Positions 13,237 to 21,913 of a stretch of 48,603 nt of DNA are shown here, in pieces. The notes beneath the pieces are model-generated. The model worked only from the letters and a program-made list of their open reading frames with translations, was not told the origin of the DNA and made no database searches. The stretch comes from a virus. The stretch is taken from positions 1-48,603 of IMG/VR virus record IMGVR_UViG_3300046530_000074; one strand, 5' to 3'. The position numbers and the translations under genes were made by a program. Numbering within the stretch: the stretch's first letter is position 1; each line of letters begins with the position of its first letter.

Positions 13237-13607
13237 AGTTGCGCGACAACGACGCAATTTACGCCGAGGCCAAACGTCGGATGGGCTTGCCGCTCAGTAT
13301 GGATCCGTCGCGGCTCACTACACCGAACTTCGACAGATTCATTGAAGAGGTCGATCTCATCAAAGGATCGGCTGGAGGCTATCGCAACGTAGTCATCTGC
13401 GTTGACTGCTCGGCAGTGCATCCATGCCCCTTTGGTGCCACTCATGAGAACGCGCACGACCATCTCAAGGTTTGTGGAAGCTGTGGCACTCGTTCTGGGT
13501 TTCGTGATGTGGTCGGCTGCTGGATATCCTTCTCGGTCTGGTGGAATCCTGCATCGTGGGGCCGGGGCTGCTGGTCCTTTGACTTCTGCACGGATCCGAA
13601 GCTATGA
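13233..13607 (+). CDS. Hypothetical zinc-ribbon-like protein (124 aa)
   Basis: Cysteine pairs C-V-D-C and C-G-S-C, separated by about 27 residues that include several His, suggest a zinc ribbon in the middle, followed by an aromatic C-terminus. It overlaps terS by ATGA and the next gene likewise, so it belongs to the same transcript. No family identified. Confidence 0.55.
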   Translation: MKLRDNDAIYAEAKRRMGLPLSMDPSRLTTPNFDRFIEEVDLIKGSAGGYRNVVICVDCSAVHPCPFGATHENAHDHLKVCGSCGTRSGFRDVVGCWISFSVWWNPASWGRGCWSFDFCTDPKL

Positions 13608-13915
13608 AATTAAAGCCGGGGCTCGAAGCTGCATTGCGCATGCTGGTCGAAGGCAGCACGATCTACGTTGGATCGAGCGAATGGGAGGCATTGGTTCAGT
13701 ACGAGAAGATATGCCGGTCCTTCGATATGGAAGTTTTGCCCGGCTACACGATCATCCGCCAAGACTACGACCGAACCGTGCATGCGAGGCTCAAGCCGGG
13801 CGCCATGAAGATTATCTTCGAGTCGCGCCACGAAACGCCATCAAAGCAAATCGTGGCGCTAGGTAATTTTCAGATAACCCGTGACGGATCACTGGTAGAA
13901 TCCGATTGCGGCTAG
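13604..13915 (+). CDS. Hypothetical protein (103 aa)
   Basis: A soluble alpha/beta protein starting MKLKPGLEAALRMLVEGSTI with no recognised motif. The start overlaps the upstream stop by ATGA. The following 72 nt hold no gene. Function unknown. Confidence 0.55.
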   Translation: MKLKPGLEAALRMLVEGSTIYVGSSEWEALVQYEKICRSFDMEVLPGYTIIRQDYDRTVHARLKPGAMKIIFESRHETPSKQIVALGNFQITRDGSLVESDCG

Positions 13916-13987
13916 GGTAGCTCCCGAACGGTGATCACCTCATCACCTGCCGCATCCCACTGAGGTCATCGGCTAGAGGTAGTTGAT

Positions 13988-14371
13988 ATGCAGGATTCCC
14001 AAACGATTGAGGAGGCTTCCGACCAGCAACTGGTTGAGTTAGCAGGTAAAGCTATCAGTTACGTGATTGTCCCGCACATAGAAGAGCGAATGCATTCCGA
14101 TAGTCAGGTGATGTATCGCTTCGCAGTACAGACCCCTTTCGGTCTCAAAGCCTGGAATCCACTGATTGATGATGCTCATGCATTTCATCTGGCGGTAAAG
14201 CTCAAAATTCAGATCACCCCTGGAACCTACAACAATGAGCACGTCACGGCGTTCAGTCCTGATGGTTTCGAATCAGTAGAGCATCCGAGCTTCAGCATGG
14301 ATGAGTTTGCATCTACCCGTCGAGCCATCGTTCGCGTTGCTGCTGAGGTGGGTAGGGCGATGCGTAATTAA
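13988..14371 (+). CDS. Hypothetical protein (127 aa)
   Basis: Soluble, mildly acidic, with two central helices and aromatic-rich strands (VMYRFAVQTPFGLKAWNPLI). Local base composition is more AT-rich than the head genes, hinting at separate acquisition. A ribosome site AGAGGTAG precedes ATG 13988. No family recognised. Confidence 0.55.
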   Translation: MQDSQTIEEASDQQLVELAGKAISYVIVPHIEERMHSDSQVMYRFAVQTPFGLKAWNPLIDDAHAFHLAVKLKIQITPGTYNNEHVTAFSPDGFESVEHPSFSMDEFASTRRAIVRVAAEVGRAMRN

Positions 14372-14380
14372 TATAGCCGC

Positions 14381-14404
14381 TTGCAATACCAGATCAGTCA
14401 CAAA
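14381..14404 (+). promoter_or_regulatory. TTGNN-N12-TCACAAA element before secreted-protein gene
   Basis: TTGCA (14381-14385), 12 nt ending in CAG, then TCACAAA (14398-14404). It is 55 nt upstream of ATG 14460. Between them an 8-bp hairpin (AAGGCTCC 14410-14417 with GGAGCCTT 14448-14455) would sequester the GGAG ribosome site. Confidence 0.5.
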
Positions 14405-14459
14405 TCCTCAAGGCTCCTGTCAACTGAATCTGTTCCACAAACGCACCGGAGCCTTACCC

Positions 14460-14756
14460 ATGATGATCAAACGCTTCCTGTCCTTCGCCTGCCTCGCGCT
14501 CTGCGCCTGTTTCGGTTCCGCCTTCGCGTCCACCATGGACAAGCCCAGTTATGTGCTGTCCAGCCTGAAGTCCATCGGTGAGTTCCACGGTGCCTCTGTC
14601 GCGCGACTCGACATCGCCCTGGTTCACTGGCGCTCCGGTGGCGAACCGACCACAACCAGCCTTGCTTCCAATCTGCGCGCCGAGGGCAACCACTTCGTGA
14701 TGAGTTCAGCCAAGTTGCAGCCTGAACCAGCTGACGGCGAATCAATCGCCGCCTAA
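14460..14756 (+). CDS. Secreted/periplasmic small protein (98 aa)
   Basis: It starts MMIKRFLSFACLALCACFGS followed by AFA and a likely signal peptidase cut, so the ~75-residue mature part should reach the periplasm. No domain is recognised. It is a monocistronic unit: its own TTGNN/TCACAAA element upstream and a strong terminator right after. That makes it a good candidate for an accessory gene. Confidence 0.65.
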   Translation: MMIKRFLSFACLALCACFGSAFASTMDKPSYVLSSLKSIGEFHGASVARLDIALVHWRSGGEPTTTSLASNLRAEGNHFVMSSAKLQPEPADGESIAA

Positions 14757-14775
14757 ATACGAAGCCCGGACCAAA

Positions 14776-14805
14776 GAAAAAGCCCTGCGTCGACGGGGCT
14801 TTTTC
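14776..14805. terminator. Strong bidirectional terminator
   Basis: A perfect 10-bp inverted repeat GAAAAAGCCC / GGGCTTTTTC (14776-14785 with 14796-14805) with T-runs on both strands. It closes the secreted-protein unit and lies 7 nt before the next repeat element. Confidence 0.88.
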
Positions 14806-14812
14806 ATGCCTG

Positions 14813-14836
14813 TTGCAAATCGGGTTGAGTCACATA
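14813..14836 (+). promoter_or_regulatory. TTGNN-N12-TCACATA element before HNH-like gene
   Basis: TTGCA 14813-14817, 12 nt, TCACATA 14830-14836, then GCCT. The core sits in a possible hairpin (GTTGAGTC with GACTCAA). The next start codon is 26 nt downstream. CCTGTTGCA is shared exactly with the copy at 15181, although the bases in between differ. Confidence 0.6.
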
Positions 14837-14862
14837 GCCTCGACTCAAACCAAGGGGGCAAC

Positions 14863-15174
14863 ATGACCAGACCGGCGCTGCAAACTGATTCATTCAGTGA
14901 CCAATTTTATTACGACGATGTTACGGGCGAGCTGACCTGGAAGACTGTTCGGGCTCAATCACGATCAAAGCCCGGTGATCGGGCAGGGTACGTTTCCACT
15001 ATCGGCGGTCGCCGCTACAAACTGGTAGGGATCGGCCGCAAGACGCATGTGGTGGGCCGGGTCGTCGCGGCGATGTTCTTGGGACTTCGGCCTGAACAGC
15101 AGGTGGAATACCTGGACGGAGATGCAACCAACACGCGAATTGAAAATTTAAAGCCAAAGCAGCGCGTTAGTTAA
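14863..15174 (+). CDS. Degenerate HNH-like protein (103 aa)
   Basis: The layout follows HNH_3 homing endonucleases (F.YD..TGELTWK at the start, then HVVGRVVAAMFLGL and YLDGDATNTRIENLKPK), but the key positions are changed: the usual H-R-x-V-W becomes G-R-V-V-A and the usual D-H-x-N-G becomes E-Y-L-D-G. It may therefore bind DNA without cutting. AAGGGGG precedes ATG 14863. It forms a unit of its own between two TTGNN/TCACATA elements, directly upstream of the large terminase. Confidence 0.7.
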   Translation: MTRPALQTDSFSDQFYYDDVTGELTWKTVRAQSRSKPGDRAGYVSTIGGRRYKLVGIGRKTHVVGRVVAAMFLGLRPEQQVEYLDGDATNTRIENLKPKQRVS

Positions 15175-15180
15175 CGCCTG

Positions 15181-15204
15181 TTGCACGACAAATCCAGTCA
15201 CATA
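15181..15204 (+). promoter_or_regulatory. TTGNN-N12-TCACATA element before terminase
   Basis: TTGCA 15181-15185, 12 nt ending AATCCAG, TCACATA 15198-15204, then GCCTGC. It starts five bases after the stop of the HNH-like gene and 28 nt before the terminase start. TGCAC and GTGCA flank the core and could pair. Confidence 0.6.
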
Positions 15205-15231
15205 GCCTGCGGTGCATCACCTAACCCGGTT

Positions 15232-16776
15232 ATGCCAATGTCGCTAGACGCCATGTGCACAAAGCTTATCGAGGACGATGAGCTTTACTGCAAGGTTGCC
15301 CTAAAGATCCGCACCAAAGAAGGCGCGGTGCTTCCGTTTGTGTGGAATGACGCCCAGCGCATACTGCACGAAGCTATCGAAAAGCAGCGCGCCGAGAAGG
15401 GCTGGGTTCGGGTAATTGTGCTCAAGGGTAGACAGCAGGGTATCAGCACGTACGTCGCTGCGAGGTTTTTCAAAAAGACCAGCATGAACAATGGCAAGCG
15501 GACGATGATCCTCACCCACCTCGATTCAGCCACGCAGAACCTGTTTGGCATGGCGAGGACCTTCTACGAGCAAATGCCGTCCTTCATGCGCCCTGTCACC
15601 AAGGCAAATTCAAGCCATGAGCTGTCCTTTGCAAAGAGAAATGGCGGCTACAAGGTAGCAACAGCGGGCAGTCCTGCAGCTGGTCGGTCAGGCACGGTTC
15701 AGTATCTGCATGCTTCGGAGATGGCGTTCTATCCCAACGCGCAGGAAATCATGGCTGGCTTGGGGCAAAGTCTGCCGTTGATCGAAGGAACCGAGGGCAT
15801 TATTGAATCTACGGCAAATGGTCTGGGTAATCTTTTCCACGAATATTGGGTGAAGGCCGAGGCTGGTGAATCTGATTACATGGCCGTTTTCATTCCATGG
15901 TTTGCGGATAGAGGCTACCGCCGTAGCGACTTTTCCTTCGAAATGTCGGATGAGGATTACGAATATCAAGAGGCCTACGGCCTCGACGAAGAGCAGATGT
16001 CGTGGCGCGCCGCCAAGATCGCAACCGACTTCGCTGGCGACCACAACTGGTTCAACCAGGAATACCCGGCCACCGTTGACCTCGCATTCCAGCGCATCGG
16101 TCATAAGCCGCTGATCAACACGGTAAAGGTATCTCTCGCCCGAAAACGACCGCTCAAGAATGCCCAGCGCATCGGCGCCCATGTTGTAGGTCTCGACCCT
16201 GGGCGTGGCGGCGACCCTTCAGTGTTCATCCATCGCCAAGGCCGTGTGGCTTGGGGGCTGGAGCGCAACAAATCCGCAGACACCATGAACGTAGCGGGCC
16301 AAGCCGCCCGGATGCTCCGCGAAGATCCAACCATCCGCATGATGTTCATCGATATCGGCGGAATCGGTGCGGGTGTTTATGACCGGCTCGTGGAGCTAGG
16401 CTTTGGCGACCGCGTCACCGCCGTGAACTTCGGGTCATCTGCCTCTGACCAGCGCAAGTACTTCAACAAGCGCTCCGAGATGTGGGGCGAGATGGCTGAA
16501 TGGATTCACGACGATATAACCCCTTGCATACCTGACGATGACCGCCTGCATGGCGACCTCACCTCCGCTCGCGGCGACCAGTACAGCAGCAACGGTCAGC
16601 TGAAGCTGGATAAGAAAGAGGAGATCAAGAAGGTGTTGCGCCGCTCCCCAGACGATGGCGATGCACTTGCTCTGACTTTCGCCGAGCCGGTTTCCGCTGA
16701 CGATGTATTCACAGAAGACTGGAAAGCAAAGCTGCTGAACCGGAATTCCCGAAACAAATCTGCGATGAGTGCCTGA
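15232..16776 (+). CDS. terL: Terminase large subunit
   Basis: A two-domain packaging motor. The ATPase has a Walker A-like KGRQQGIS near residues 65-72 and a Walker B-like hydrophobic strand ending in SE (YLHASEMAF). The C-terminal nuclease shows the acidic triad contexts VVGLDPGRGGD, MFIDIGGIGAG and SPDDGDALAL. At about 514 residues it has the normal length. The start is uncertain: ATG 15232 or 15238, neither with a clear ribosome site; the frame remains open to 15181 but runs through the repeat element, so I reject that extension. It drives headful or cos packaging into the portal encoded next. Confidence 0.93.
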   Translation: MPMSLDAMCTKLIEDDELYCKVALKIRTKEGAVLPFVWNDAQRILHEAIEKQRAEKGWVRVIVLKGRQQGISTYVAARFFKKTSMNNGKRTMILTHLDSATQNLFGMARTFYEQMPSFMRPVTKANSSHELSFAKRNGGYKVATAGSPAAGRSGTVQYLHASEMAFYPNAQEIMAGLGQSLPLIEGTEGIIESTANGLGNLFHEYWVKAEAGESDYMAVFIPWFADRGYRRSDFSFEMSDEDYEYQEAYGLDEEQMSWRAAKIATDFAGDHNWFNQEYPATVDLAFQRIGHKPLINTVKVSLARKRPLKNAQRIGAHVVGLDPGRGGDPSVFIHRQGRVAWGLERNKSADTMNVAGQAARMLREDPTIRMMFIDIGGIGAGVYDRLVELGFGDRVTAVNFGSSASDQRKYFNKRSEMWGEMAEWIHDDITPCIPDDDRLHGDLTSARGDQYSSNGQLKLDKKEEIKKVLRRSPDDGDALALTFAEPVSADDVFTEDWKAKLLNRNSRNKSAMSA

Positions 16777-16777
16777 T

Positions 16778-18955
16778 ATGGCTGAAGCCTCCGAAAACCA
16801 GAAAGCGACGGACAACTGGTCGCGCTACGAGTACGGTCTCAACCGTGGTCATCGCGATTACGTCGAGAAGGCTCGCGAGTGCGAGAACTATTACCTGGGC
16901 GGCGGCTGCCAGTGGAAGGACATCGACCGGCAAATTCTAGCCGAGGCTGGCCGTCCTGCTCTGGAATTCAACCAGATCAAGAACAAGATCAACGCAGCCG
17001 TGGGTTACCAGATAGGCAACCGCATGGATATCGGTTTCCGCCCACGCGCGGGTGCAGCTGATGCCGAGACGGCCAGCACGCTCTCAAAGCTCGCCATGCA
17101 GATCGCTGACAATAACCTGCTGCACTTCAAGGAAACGCAGGTGTTCAGCGATGGTGTGATTCAGCAGCGAGGTTACTTCGACATTCGCATGAGCTACGCC
17201 GATACGATCCTCGGCGAGATCAAGATTGACATCCTCGACCCAATGGACGTGATTCCGGATCCTGACGCGAACAGCTACGACCCTGACGATTGGGCTGACG
17301 TAACCATCACTCGAATGCTCACCCAGGTCGAGATTGAGATGCTGATGGGCACCAAGGCGCTCAAGGCGCTGGACGACGAGGATTACTCCGGCGACACCTT
17401 CCTGCCGGTGGCCGATGACGTCGAACGCGCGAAGTTCGGTGATGCCGATGCCTTCTTTCCAGAGTTCTACGGCGAAGACGAGGATGACAAGTCCACCAAG
17501 CGCTACCGGATCATCGATCGGCAGTTCTGGCAGATGGATACGGCTGACGTCGTGATCAGCGCGACGGGCGACATCCGACTGGTCGAGGACATCAACCCCA
17601 ATGCCGTTGACGAGATGATCGCCGCCGGCGGGATTCGCCAGAAGCGCAAGGTCCGACGTGTGCGTTGGTTGATCACCACCAAGGACAAAGTCCTGCACGA
17701 TGATTGGTCCCCATTCAACCACTTCACCGTGGTTCCGTTCTTTCCGACTTTCCGCCGCGGCAAGACTCGTGGCCTTGTGGATGATGCGATCGGCCCGCAG
17801 CAGCTGCTCAACAAGTCTATGAGCCAGTTCCTGCACATCATCAATACCACTGCGAACAGCGGCTGGATCACGGTTGCGGGTACGCTCACCAACATGGCCG
17901 ATGGCGAATTAGCTGGCCGAGGGGCTGAAACGGGCCTGCACCTGGTCATCAAGAAAGGAACCGATGCACTAGACCGGCCCCAGAAGATTCAGCCCAACCA
18001 GGTGCCCACTGGTTTCGACCGCATCATCGACCGTGCCTCGGTGCTGCTGGAGAGCGCCACCGGCGTCAATCAGGCAATGTCTGGCAATCAAGGCAACGAA
18101 GTCTCAGGTATCGCCATCCAGACCCGTCAATTCGCCGCACAGCAGCAATTGGCCGTACCGCTGGATAATCTGGGGCGTACTCGCTCGATGGTTGCCCAGC
18201 GAGTCCTTGAGCTGATCCAGATGTATTACGACCAGCCGCGCATCATGCGCATTACTGAGTCCGACCCATCAGGCAGGGAATCGACCACTGAAATTCCTCT
18301 GAACTGGCCGCAGGCTGACGCGCGCATCCTCAACGATTTAACCATCGGCGAATATGACGTGGTCATCACCGAGGCGCCGGCGCAGATCACCTTCGAGAAC
18401 AGCCAGTTCCTGCAAGCCATTGAGCTCAACGAGAAAGGCGCGAATATCCCGTGGCCGTTCATCATCGGTTACTCGAACCTCGCCAATAAGCAGGAAATCG
18501 TCGACGCGATGTCGCAGCAGCCAGCGCCGCCAGTTGATCCTACCTTGCAGGCCAAAGCCGATCTGCTGGCCGCCCAGGCGCAGAAGACCCAAGCAGAAAC
18601 CACTCGCTCGCAGGCGGATGCAGCCAAATCAGCCGCGAGTCTGGACCTGCTCAAGGCCCAAGCCGACGACACCCGGGCAGATACCGTTTCCAAGTCCGTG
18701 ACGGCACAGTTCAGCGCCATTCAGACAGCTGCAACCATCGCGCAGACCCCGGCCACAGCCAGCCTCGCGGATGCGCTGCTGATGTCGGCGGGATATGTCG
18801 ACCACGACGCAGCTCCAATCGTCCCGGAATACACCGGGACCGTCCTGGCAGCACCTGACCTTCCCAAGAACACCAACCCACTCACACCGGCAAGCCCTGC
18901 TGTAGGCATGGACACCGGCATCGAAACCCAGCGCATCGAAGGAGTACCCGCATGA
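16778..18955 (+). CDS. Portal protein, P22-like (about 725 aa)
   Basis: The large size and sequence (NRGHRDYVEKARECENYYLG ... WKDIDRQILAEAGRPALEFN, and MDVIPDPDANSYDPDDW) fit the P22-type portal family of podoviruses, a dodecameric ring at the capsid vertex through which DNA passes. The last ~130 residues are Ala/Gln-rich and helical (AQAQKTQAETTRSQADAAKS), like the barrel tail of long portals. Start ATG 16778 is 2 nt after the terL stop; GTG 16769 is an alternative. Confidence 0.88.
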   Translation: MAEASENQKATDNWSRYEYGLNRGHRDYVEKARECENYYLGGGCQWKDIDRQILAEAGRPALEFNQIKNKINAAVGYQIGNRMDIGFRPRAGAADAETASTLSKLAMQIADNNLLHFKETQVFSDGVIQQRGYFDIRMSYADTILGEIKIDILDPMDVIPDPDANSYDPDDWADVTITRMLTQVEIEMLMGTKALKALDDEDYSGDTFLPVADDVERAKFGDADAFFPEFYGEDEDDKSTKRYRIIDRQFWQMDTADVVISATGDIRLVEDINPNAVDEMIAAGGIRQKRKVRRVRWLITTKDKVLHDDWSPFNHFTVVPFFPTFRRGKTRGLVDDAIGPQQLLNKSMSQFLHIINTTANSGWITVAGTLTNMADGELAGRGAETGLHLVIKKGTDALDRPQKIQPNQVPTGFDRIIDRASVLLESATGVNQAMSGNQGNEVSGIAIQTRQFAAQQQLAVPLDNLGRTRSMVAQRVLELIQMYYDQPRIMRITESDPSGRESTTEIPLNWPQADARILNDLTIGEYDVVITEAPAQITFENSQFLQAIELNEKGANIPWPFIIGYSNLANKQEIVDAMSQQPAPPVDPTLQAKADLLAAQAQKTQAETTRSQADAAKSAASLDLLKAQADDTRADTVSKSVTAQFSAIQTAATIAQTPATASLADALLMSAGYVDHDAAPIVPEYTGTVLAAPDLPKNTNPLTPASPAVGMDTGIETQRIEGVPA

Positions 18956-19116
18956 GCAAGTCCGACATCGCCGCCGAAGACATGAAATGGAAGGTTGAGC
19001 AGGACCTTCGTTCGCTGGCTGAGGCCGCCGAGATTCAGAAAGACCCGAAACGACTGAAAGCCGCGCAGGCATTGGCCAAAGAAAAAATGGCCGAACTGCA
19101 GAAGATCGCCAAGTAA
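18952..19116 (+). CDS. Small helical protein between portal and scaffold (54 aa)
   Basis: MSKSDIAAEDMKWKVEQDLR and 34 more residues form one long charged helix. It overlaps the portal stop by ATGA. Small proteins occur at this place in related podophages; they may aid scaffolding or head assembly, but no role is established. Confidence 0.65.
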   Translation: MSKSDIAAEDMKWKVEQDLRSLAEAAEIQKDPKRLKAAQALAKEKMAELQKIAK

Positions 19117-19139
19117 TTACGAGCACCCAGGGGCAGACC

Positions 19140-20102
19140 ATGAGCAAAGCTGAAGCAGTACAAGAATCGCAGGAAGACATCAACGCTCGACTGGCCGAAG
19201 AGGCCGCGCTGAGCGGGGAAGACTACGTGCCGCCGCAGGATGACCCTGATGGCGCCGTAGCACAGCAGTCAGTAAAGCCTGATGACCAGTCCGCGCCGGG
19301 CGGCGGTGAGTTGGACAACGACCAGCCACAGTACAGCGCCGACACCTTGGCATCTATCGCCGGCGACGATAAGCCGAAGATGATCCCGCACGCCCGTTTC
19401 AACGAGGTCAACGAAGAGGCCAAGCTGCACCGTGCGCGCGTCCTTGAACTGGAAGAGGAGCTTGCTCGTGCCAAGGGCTCGGCCCCGGCTGCCGCACCGA
19501 AGAAGGAAGAACCGCCAGCACAATACGACTTCGACGACGCCGAAGATCGCTATCAAGCAGCATTCCTGGACGGCGACAGCACCAAAGCAAAGCAGATTCG
19601 AGCCGAGATCCGCGCGGAGGAACGCAAGGCCGCCATTGCCGAGGCTGAGCAGGTCGCGGACCGCCGCTATCAAGCCAACAAAGCCACGGATGACGCGAAG
19701 CGCGCCAAGCTTGAATTCGAGCTCGCGTTGAGCAAGGCCTATGCCGCGTATCCTTTCCTCAGCGTGGACAGCGACGACAAGAATCAGGATGCCATCGACG
19801 AAACGCTGGTATGGCACCAGCACTTTGTCGCCAAGGGCAAGAGCCCAGCCGAGGCGTTGGAACTGGCTGCCGCAAAAATCGGGCCTCGTTATGCCGCAAC
19901 CAAGGCTGAGCCTGCAGCCAAGACGCCTGACCCGGTTAAGCCTGATATTCAGAAAGGTTTGGATCGTGCCGCCAAGGTGCCTGGCAAGCCAGCGGGCGTC
20001 GGAGCGCGCGCCTCTAGCCTGGACGTGTCGAAGATGACCGGTAAGGAGCTAAAGAGCCTGTCCGCCGAGGATGAGGCCGCGCTAGCTGGCGATGTTGTCT
20101 AG
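19140..20102 (+). CDS. Head scaffolding protein (320 aa)
   Basis: A highly charged, Ala/Glu/Lys-rich protein with a disordered acidic N-terminus, a coiled coil (NEVNEEAKLHRARVLELEEE) and another long helical stretch (EIRAEERKAAIAEAEQVADR). This composition and the position between portal and major capsid genes are characteristic of scaffold proteins, which shape the procapsid and leave before DNA entry. ATG 19140 follows AGGGGCAG. Confidence 0.82.
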   Translation: MSKAEAVQESQEDINARLAEEAALSGEDYVPPQDDPDGAVAQQSVKPDDQSAPGGGELDNDQPQYSADTLASIAGDDKPKMIPHARFNEVNEEAKLHRARVLELEEELARAKGSAPAAAPKKEEPPAQYDFDDAEDRYQAAFLDGDSTKAKQIRAEIRAEERKAAIAEAEQVADRRYQANKATDDAKRAKLEFELALSKAYAAYPFLSVDSDDKNQDAIDETLVWHQHFVAKGKSPAEALELAAAKIGPRYAATKAEPAAKTPDPVKPDIQKGLDRAAKVPGKPAGVGARASSLDVSKMTGKELKSLSAEDEAALAGDVV

Positions 20103-20126
20103 TTGACGAAGCAATCCAGTCACATA
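20103..20126 (+). promoter_or_regulatory. TTGNN-N12-TCACATA element before capsid gene
   Basis: TTGAC 20103-20107, 12 nt ending AATCCAG, TCACATA 20120-20126. ACGAA and TTCGT around the core could pair. It overlaps the end of the scaffold gene (stop TAG at 20100-20102). Confidence 0.6.
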
Positions 20127-20338
20127 AGTTCGTAACTGCTGCGCCATCGGGACAAGGACGTCATCCAGCTTTCACAGTGGATGGCCGACCCGAGCAGCTC
20201 GCTCACCGAGTCACGGTGTCTCTCGCCAGCAGGGCGTAAAGCTGACCTGTTTCAAGCGCATCAGGAGCGCCCAAACCTGTCCTCGCGAGGGTGGCGACAT
20301 ACCCAGAACCACAAAGCCACCTTTATAGGAATGCCCTC
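20127..20338 (+). other. Long untranslated leader of the major capsid gene
   Basis: Over 200 nt separate the repeat element from the capsid start, far longer than at the other copies. The frame of the capsid gene is open from about 20291, but no ribosome site supports starting there. I see no gene and only weak hairpins. A leader of this size could stabilise the most abundant late mRNA. Confidence 0.4.
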
Positions 20339-21457
20339 ATGGCAACTACCAATTTCGCGGCCCTTCAGCCGCAACAAAAAGTCTACTGGTCGAAAAAGAC
20401 CTGGGAATCCGCTCGGGACGACATGTTCCTGAACAAATTCCTGGGCGACGGCGAATCCGCAATCATCCAGCACATCACCGAGCTGACCAAAACCGAGAAG
20501 GGCACTCAGGTCATCATGAACCTGGTTGCTGACCTTGTTGGCGACGGCGTCACCGGTGACAACTGGCGTGAAGGCAACGAAGAAGAAATGCAGGCGTACT
20601 TCCAGGAGATCCAGATTGATCTGATCTCCAACGCAGTGCGCAGCAAAGGCAAGTTGGCCGAGCAGAAGTCCGTGATCGACTTCCGCCGCATGGCTCGCGG
20701 CCGTCTCTCCAACTGGCTGGCCCAGCGTGTTGATGAATTGGCAATCCTGACGCTGTCGGGTATCGCCTACAACTTCAACACCGACGGCTCGGCCCGTGTC
20801 GGTTCCGCCTTCCCGGGTCTGGCTTTTGCCGCTGACGTGAGTGCCCCCTCATCGAAACGGTATCTGACCTGGGACGGCTCTAATCTGATCGCCGGCAGCA
20901 CCGCCGCGATCGCCGCTACCGGCATCCCGAAATACAAGATGATCGTGGATCTCATCGCTTACGCGAAGTCGCACCACATCCGTCCTGTCATCTCCGGTGG
21001 CAAAGAGTACTACGTGCTGCTTGTACAGCCTGGCACCCTGGCGGCCCTGAAAATGGACCCGCTGTGGCAGAACGGGATCACCAATGCAGGGGTTCGCGGC
21101 GATAACAACCCATGGTTCACCGGTGCAACCATCACGGTTGACGGCGCAATCATTCACGAGTCGAACAAGGTCTACACCACACTGGGCGCACCTGCGGGCA
21201 GCAAATGGGGCGCTGGCGGCAACATCAACGGCACCCGCACTCTGCTGCTGGGTTCGCAGGCTCTGGGCTTCGCTGACATCGATCAGGGCGGCGCGGGCTG
21301 GGTTGAGAAGTTGTTCAACTACGACACCCAGATGGGCGTCTCCCTCGACCGTTTCATCGGCTTCAAAAAACCTCAGTTCTACAGCATCTACGACAAGTCG
21401 GTTCAAGACTTTGGCGTGGTCGCTGTCGACCACTATCTGCCGAACTCGGGCGCTTAA
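20339..21457 (+). CDS. Major capsid protein, N4 gp56/DUF4043-like
   Basis: The start MATTNFAALQPQQKVYWSKK and the following TWESARDDMFLNKFLGDGES and KGTQVIMNLVADLVGDGVTG blocks are characteristic of the N4-gp56/DUF4043 type of HK97-fold capsid protein. Later parts (RGDNNPWFTGATITVDGAII, and PQFYSIYDKSVQDFGVVAVD) continue the pattern to the end. About 372 residues is normal. AGGA lies 9 nt before ATG 20339. It assembles the icosahedral shell around the scaffold. Confidence 0.9.
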   Translation: MATTNFAALQPQQKVYWSKKTWESARDDMFLNKFLGDGESAIIQHITELTKTEKGTQVIMNLVADLVGDGVTGDNWREGNEEEMQAYFQEIQIDLISNAVRSKGKLAEQKSVIDFRRMARGRLSNWLAQRVDELAILTLSGIAYNFNTDGSARVGSAFPGLAFAADVSAPSSKRYLTWDGSNLIAGSTAAIAATGIPKYKMIVDLIAYAKSHHIRPVISGGKEYYVLLVQPGTLAALKMDPLWQNGITNAGVRGDNNPWFTGATITVDGAIIHESNKVYTTLGAPAGSKWGAGGNINGTRTLLLGSQALGFADIDQGGAGWVEKLFNYDTQMGVSLDRFIGFKKPQFYSIYDKSVQDFGVVAVDHYLPNSGA

Positions 21458-21466
21458 GGAGGCCTC

Positions 21467-21859
21467 ATGAACTACTTCCATTACGACCATCAATGGCCAG
21501 TGATTGGCTACAACGAAATGCTCTCCGCTGACTTCGCCACCGTTGCGACGCAGAACGTGGTCGTGCTTCCAGAAGGCTCGATGGTCATCCGCGCGTTCGT
21601 CGTGGTGACCACTCCGTACAACTCGGCTACCACTGCAACCCTGAGCGTGGGTGACGCAGCAACGCCGGCTCGTTACGGCGCTGGTATTGATCTGAAGACC
21701 GCTGGCATCAAAGCGCTGACACCAACCGGTTACATCACCCCAGGGCAAGGCCCTGTAACCGTGACCTTCGCTCAGACAGGCGCAGCAGCAACTGCCGGTG
21801 CCGCCCGCGTGTACATCGAGTACGTCGTGGACCGCAAAGGTGACGAAATCTCCGAGTAA
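21467..21859 (+). CDS. Head-associated structural protein (130 aa)
   Basis: A beta-rich protein (VVVLPEGSMVIRAFVVVTTP, then repeated TATLSVGDAA-like strands), reminiscent of capsid decoration or stabilisation proteins found right after the capsid gene. AAGGAGG just after the capsid stop gives a strong start. Function is inferred from location and predicted fold only. Confidence 0.65.
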   Translation: MNYFHYDHQWPVIGYNEMLSADFATVATQNVVVLPEGSMVIRAFVVVTTPYNSATTATLSVGDAATPARYGAGIDLKTAGIKALTPTGYITPGQGPVTVTFAQTGAAATAGAARVYIEYVVDRKGDEISE

Positions 21860-21868
21860 TACCAAGCC

Positions 21869-21886
21869 GCCCCGGTCCGCCGGGGC
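21869..21886 (+). terminator. GC-rich hairpin without T-run
   Basis: GCCCCGG (21869-21875) and CCGGGGC (21880-21886) form a strong 7-bp stem with a TCCG loop between two structural genes. It is followed by ATTC rather than Ts, so it would act as an attenuator or as an mRNA 3' end protector for the capsid message. Confidence 0.55.
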
Positions 21887-21913
21887 ATTCAAACATTTGA
21901 AGGGGCAATAACC

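Noticed and set aside
15181-15231. N-terminal extension of terminase through the repeat element (TTG 15181)
   Set aside because: The extension would translate the conserved element itself, which recurs untranslated before other genes.
20181-20432. Plus-strand ORF in the capsid leader
   Set aside because: Overlaps the major capsid gene in another frame and has no ribosome site.
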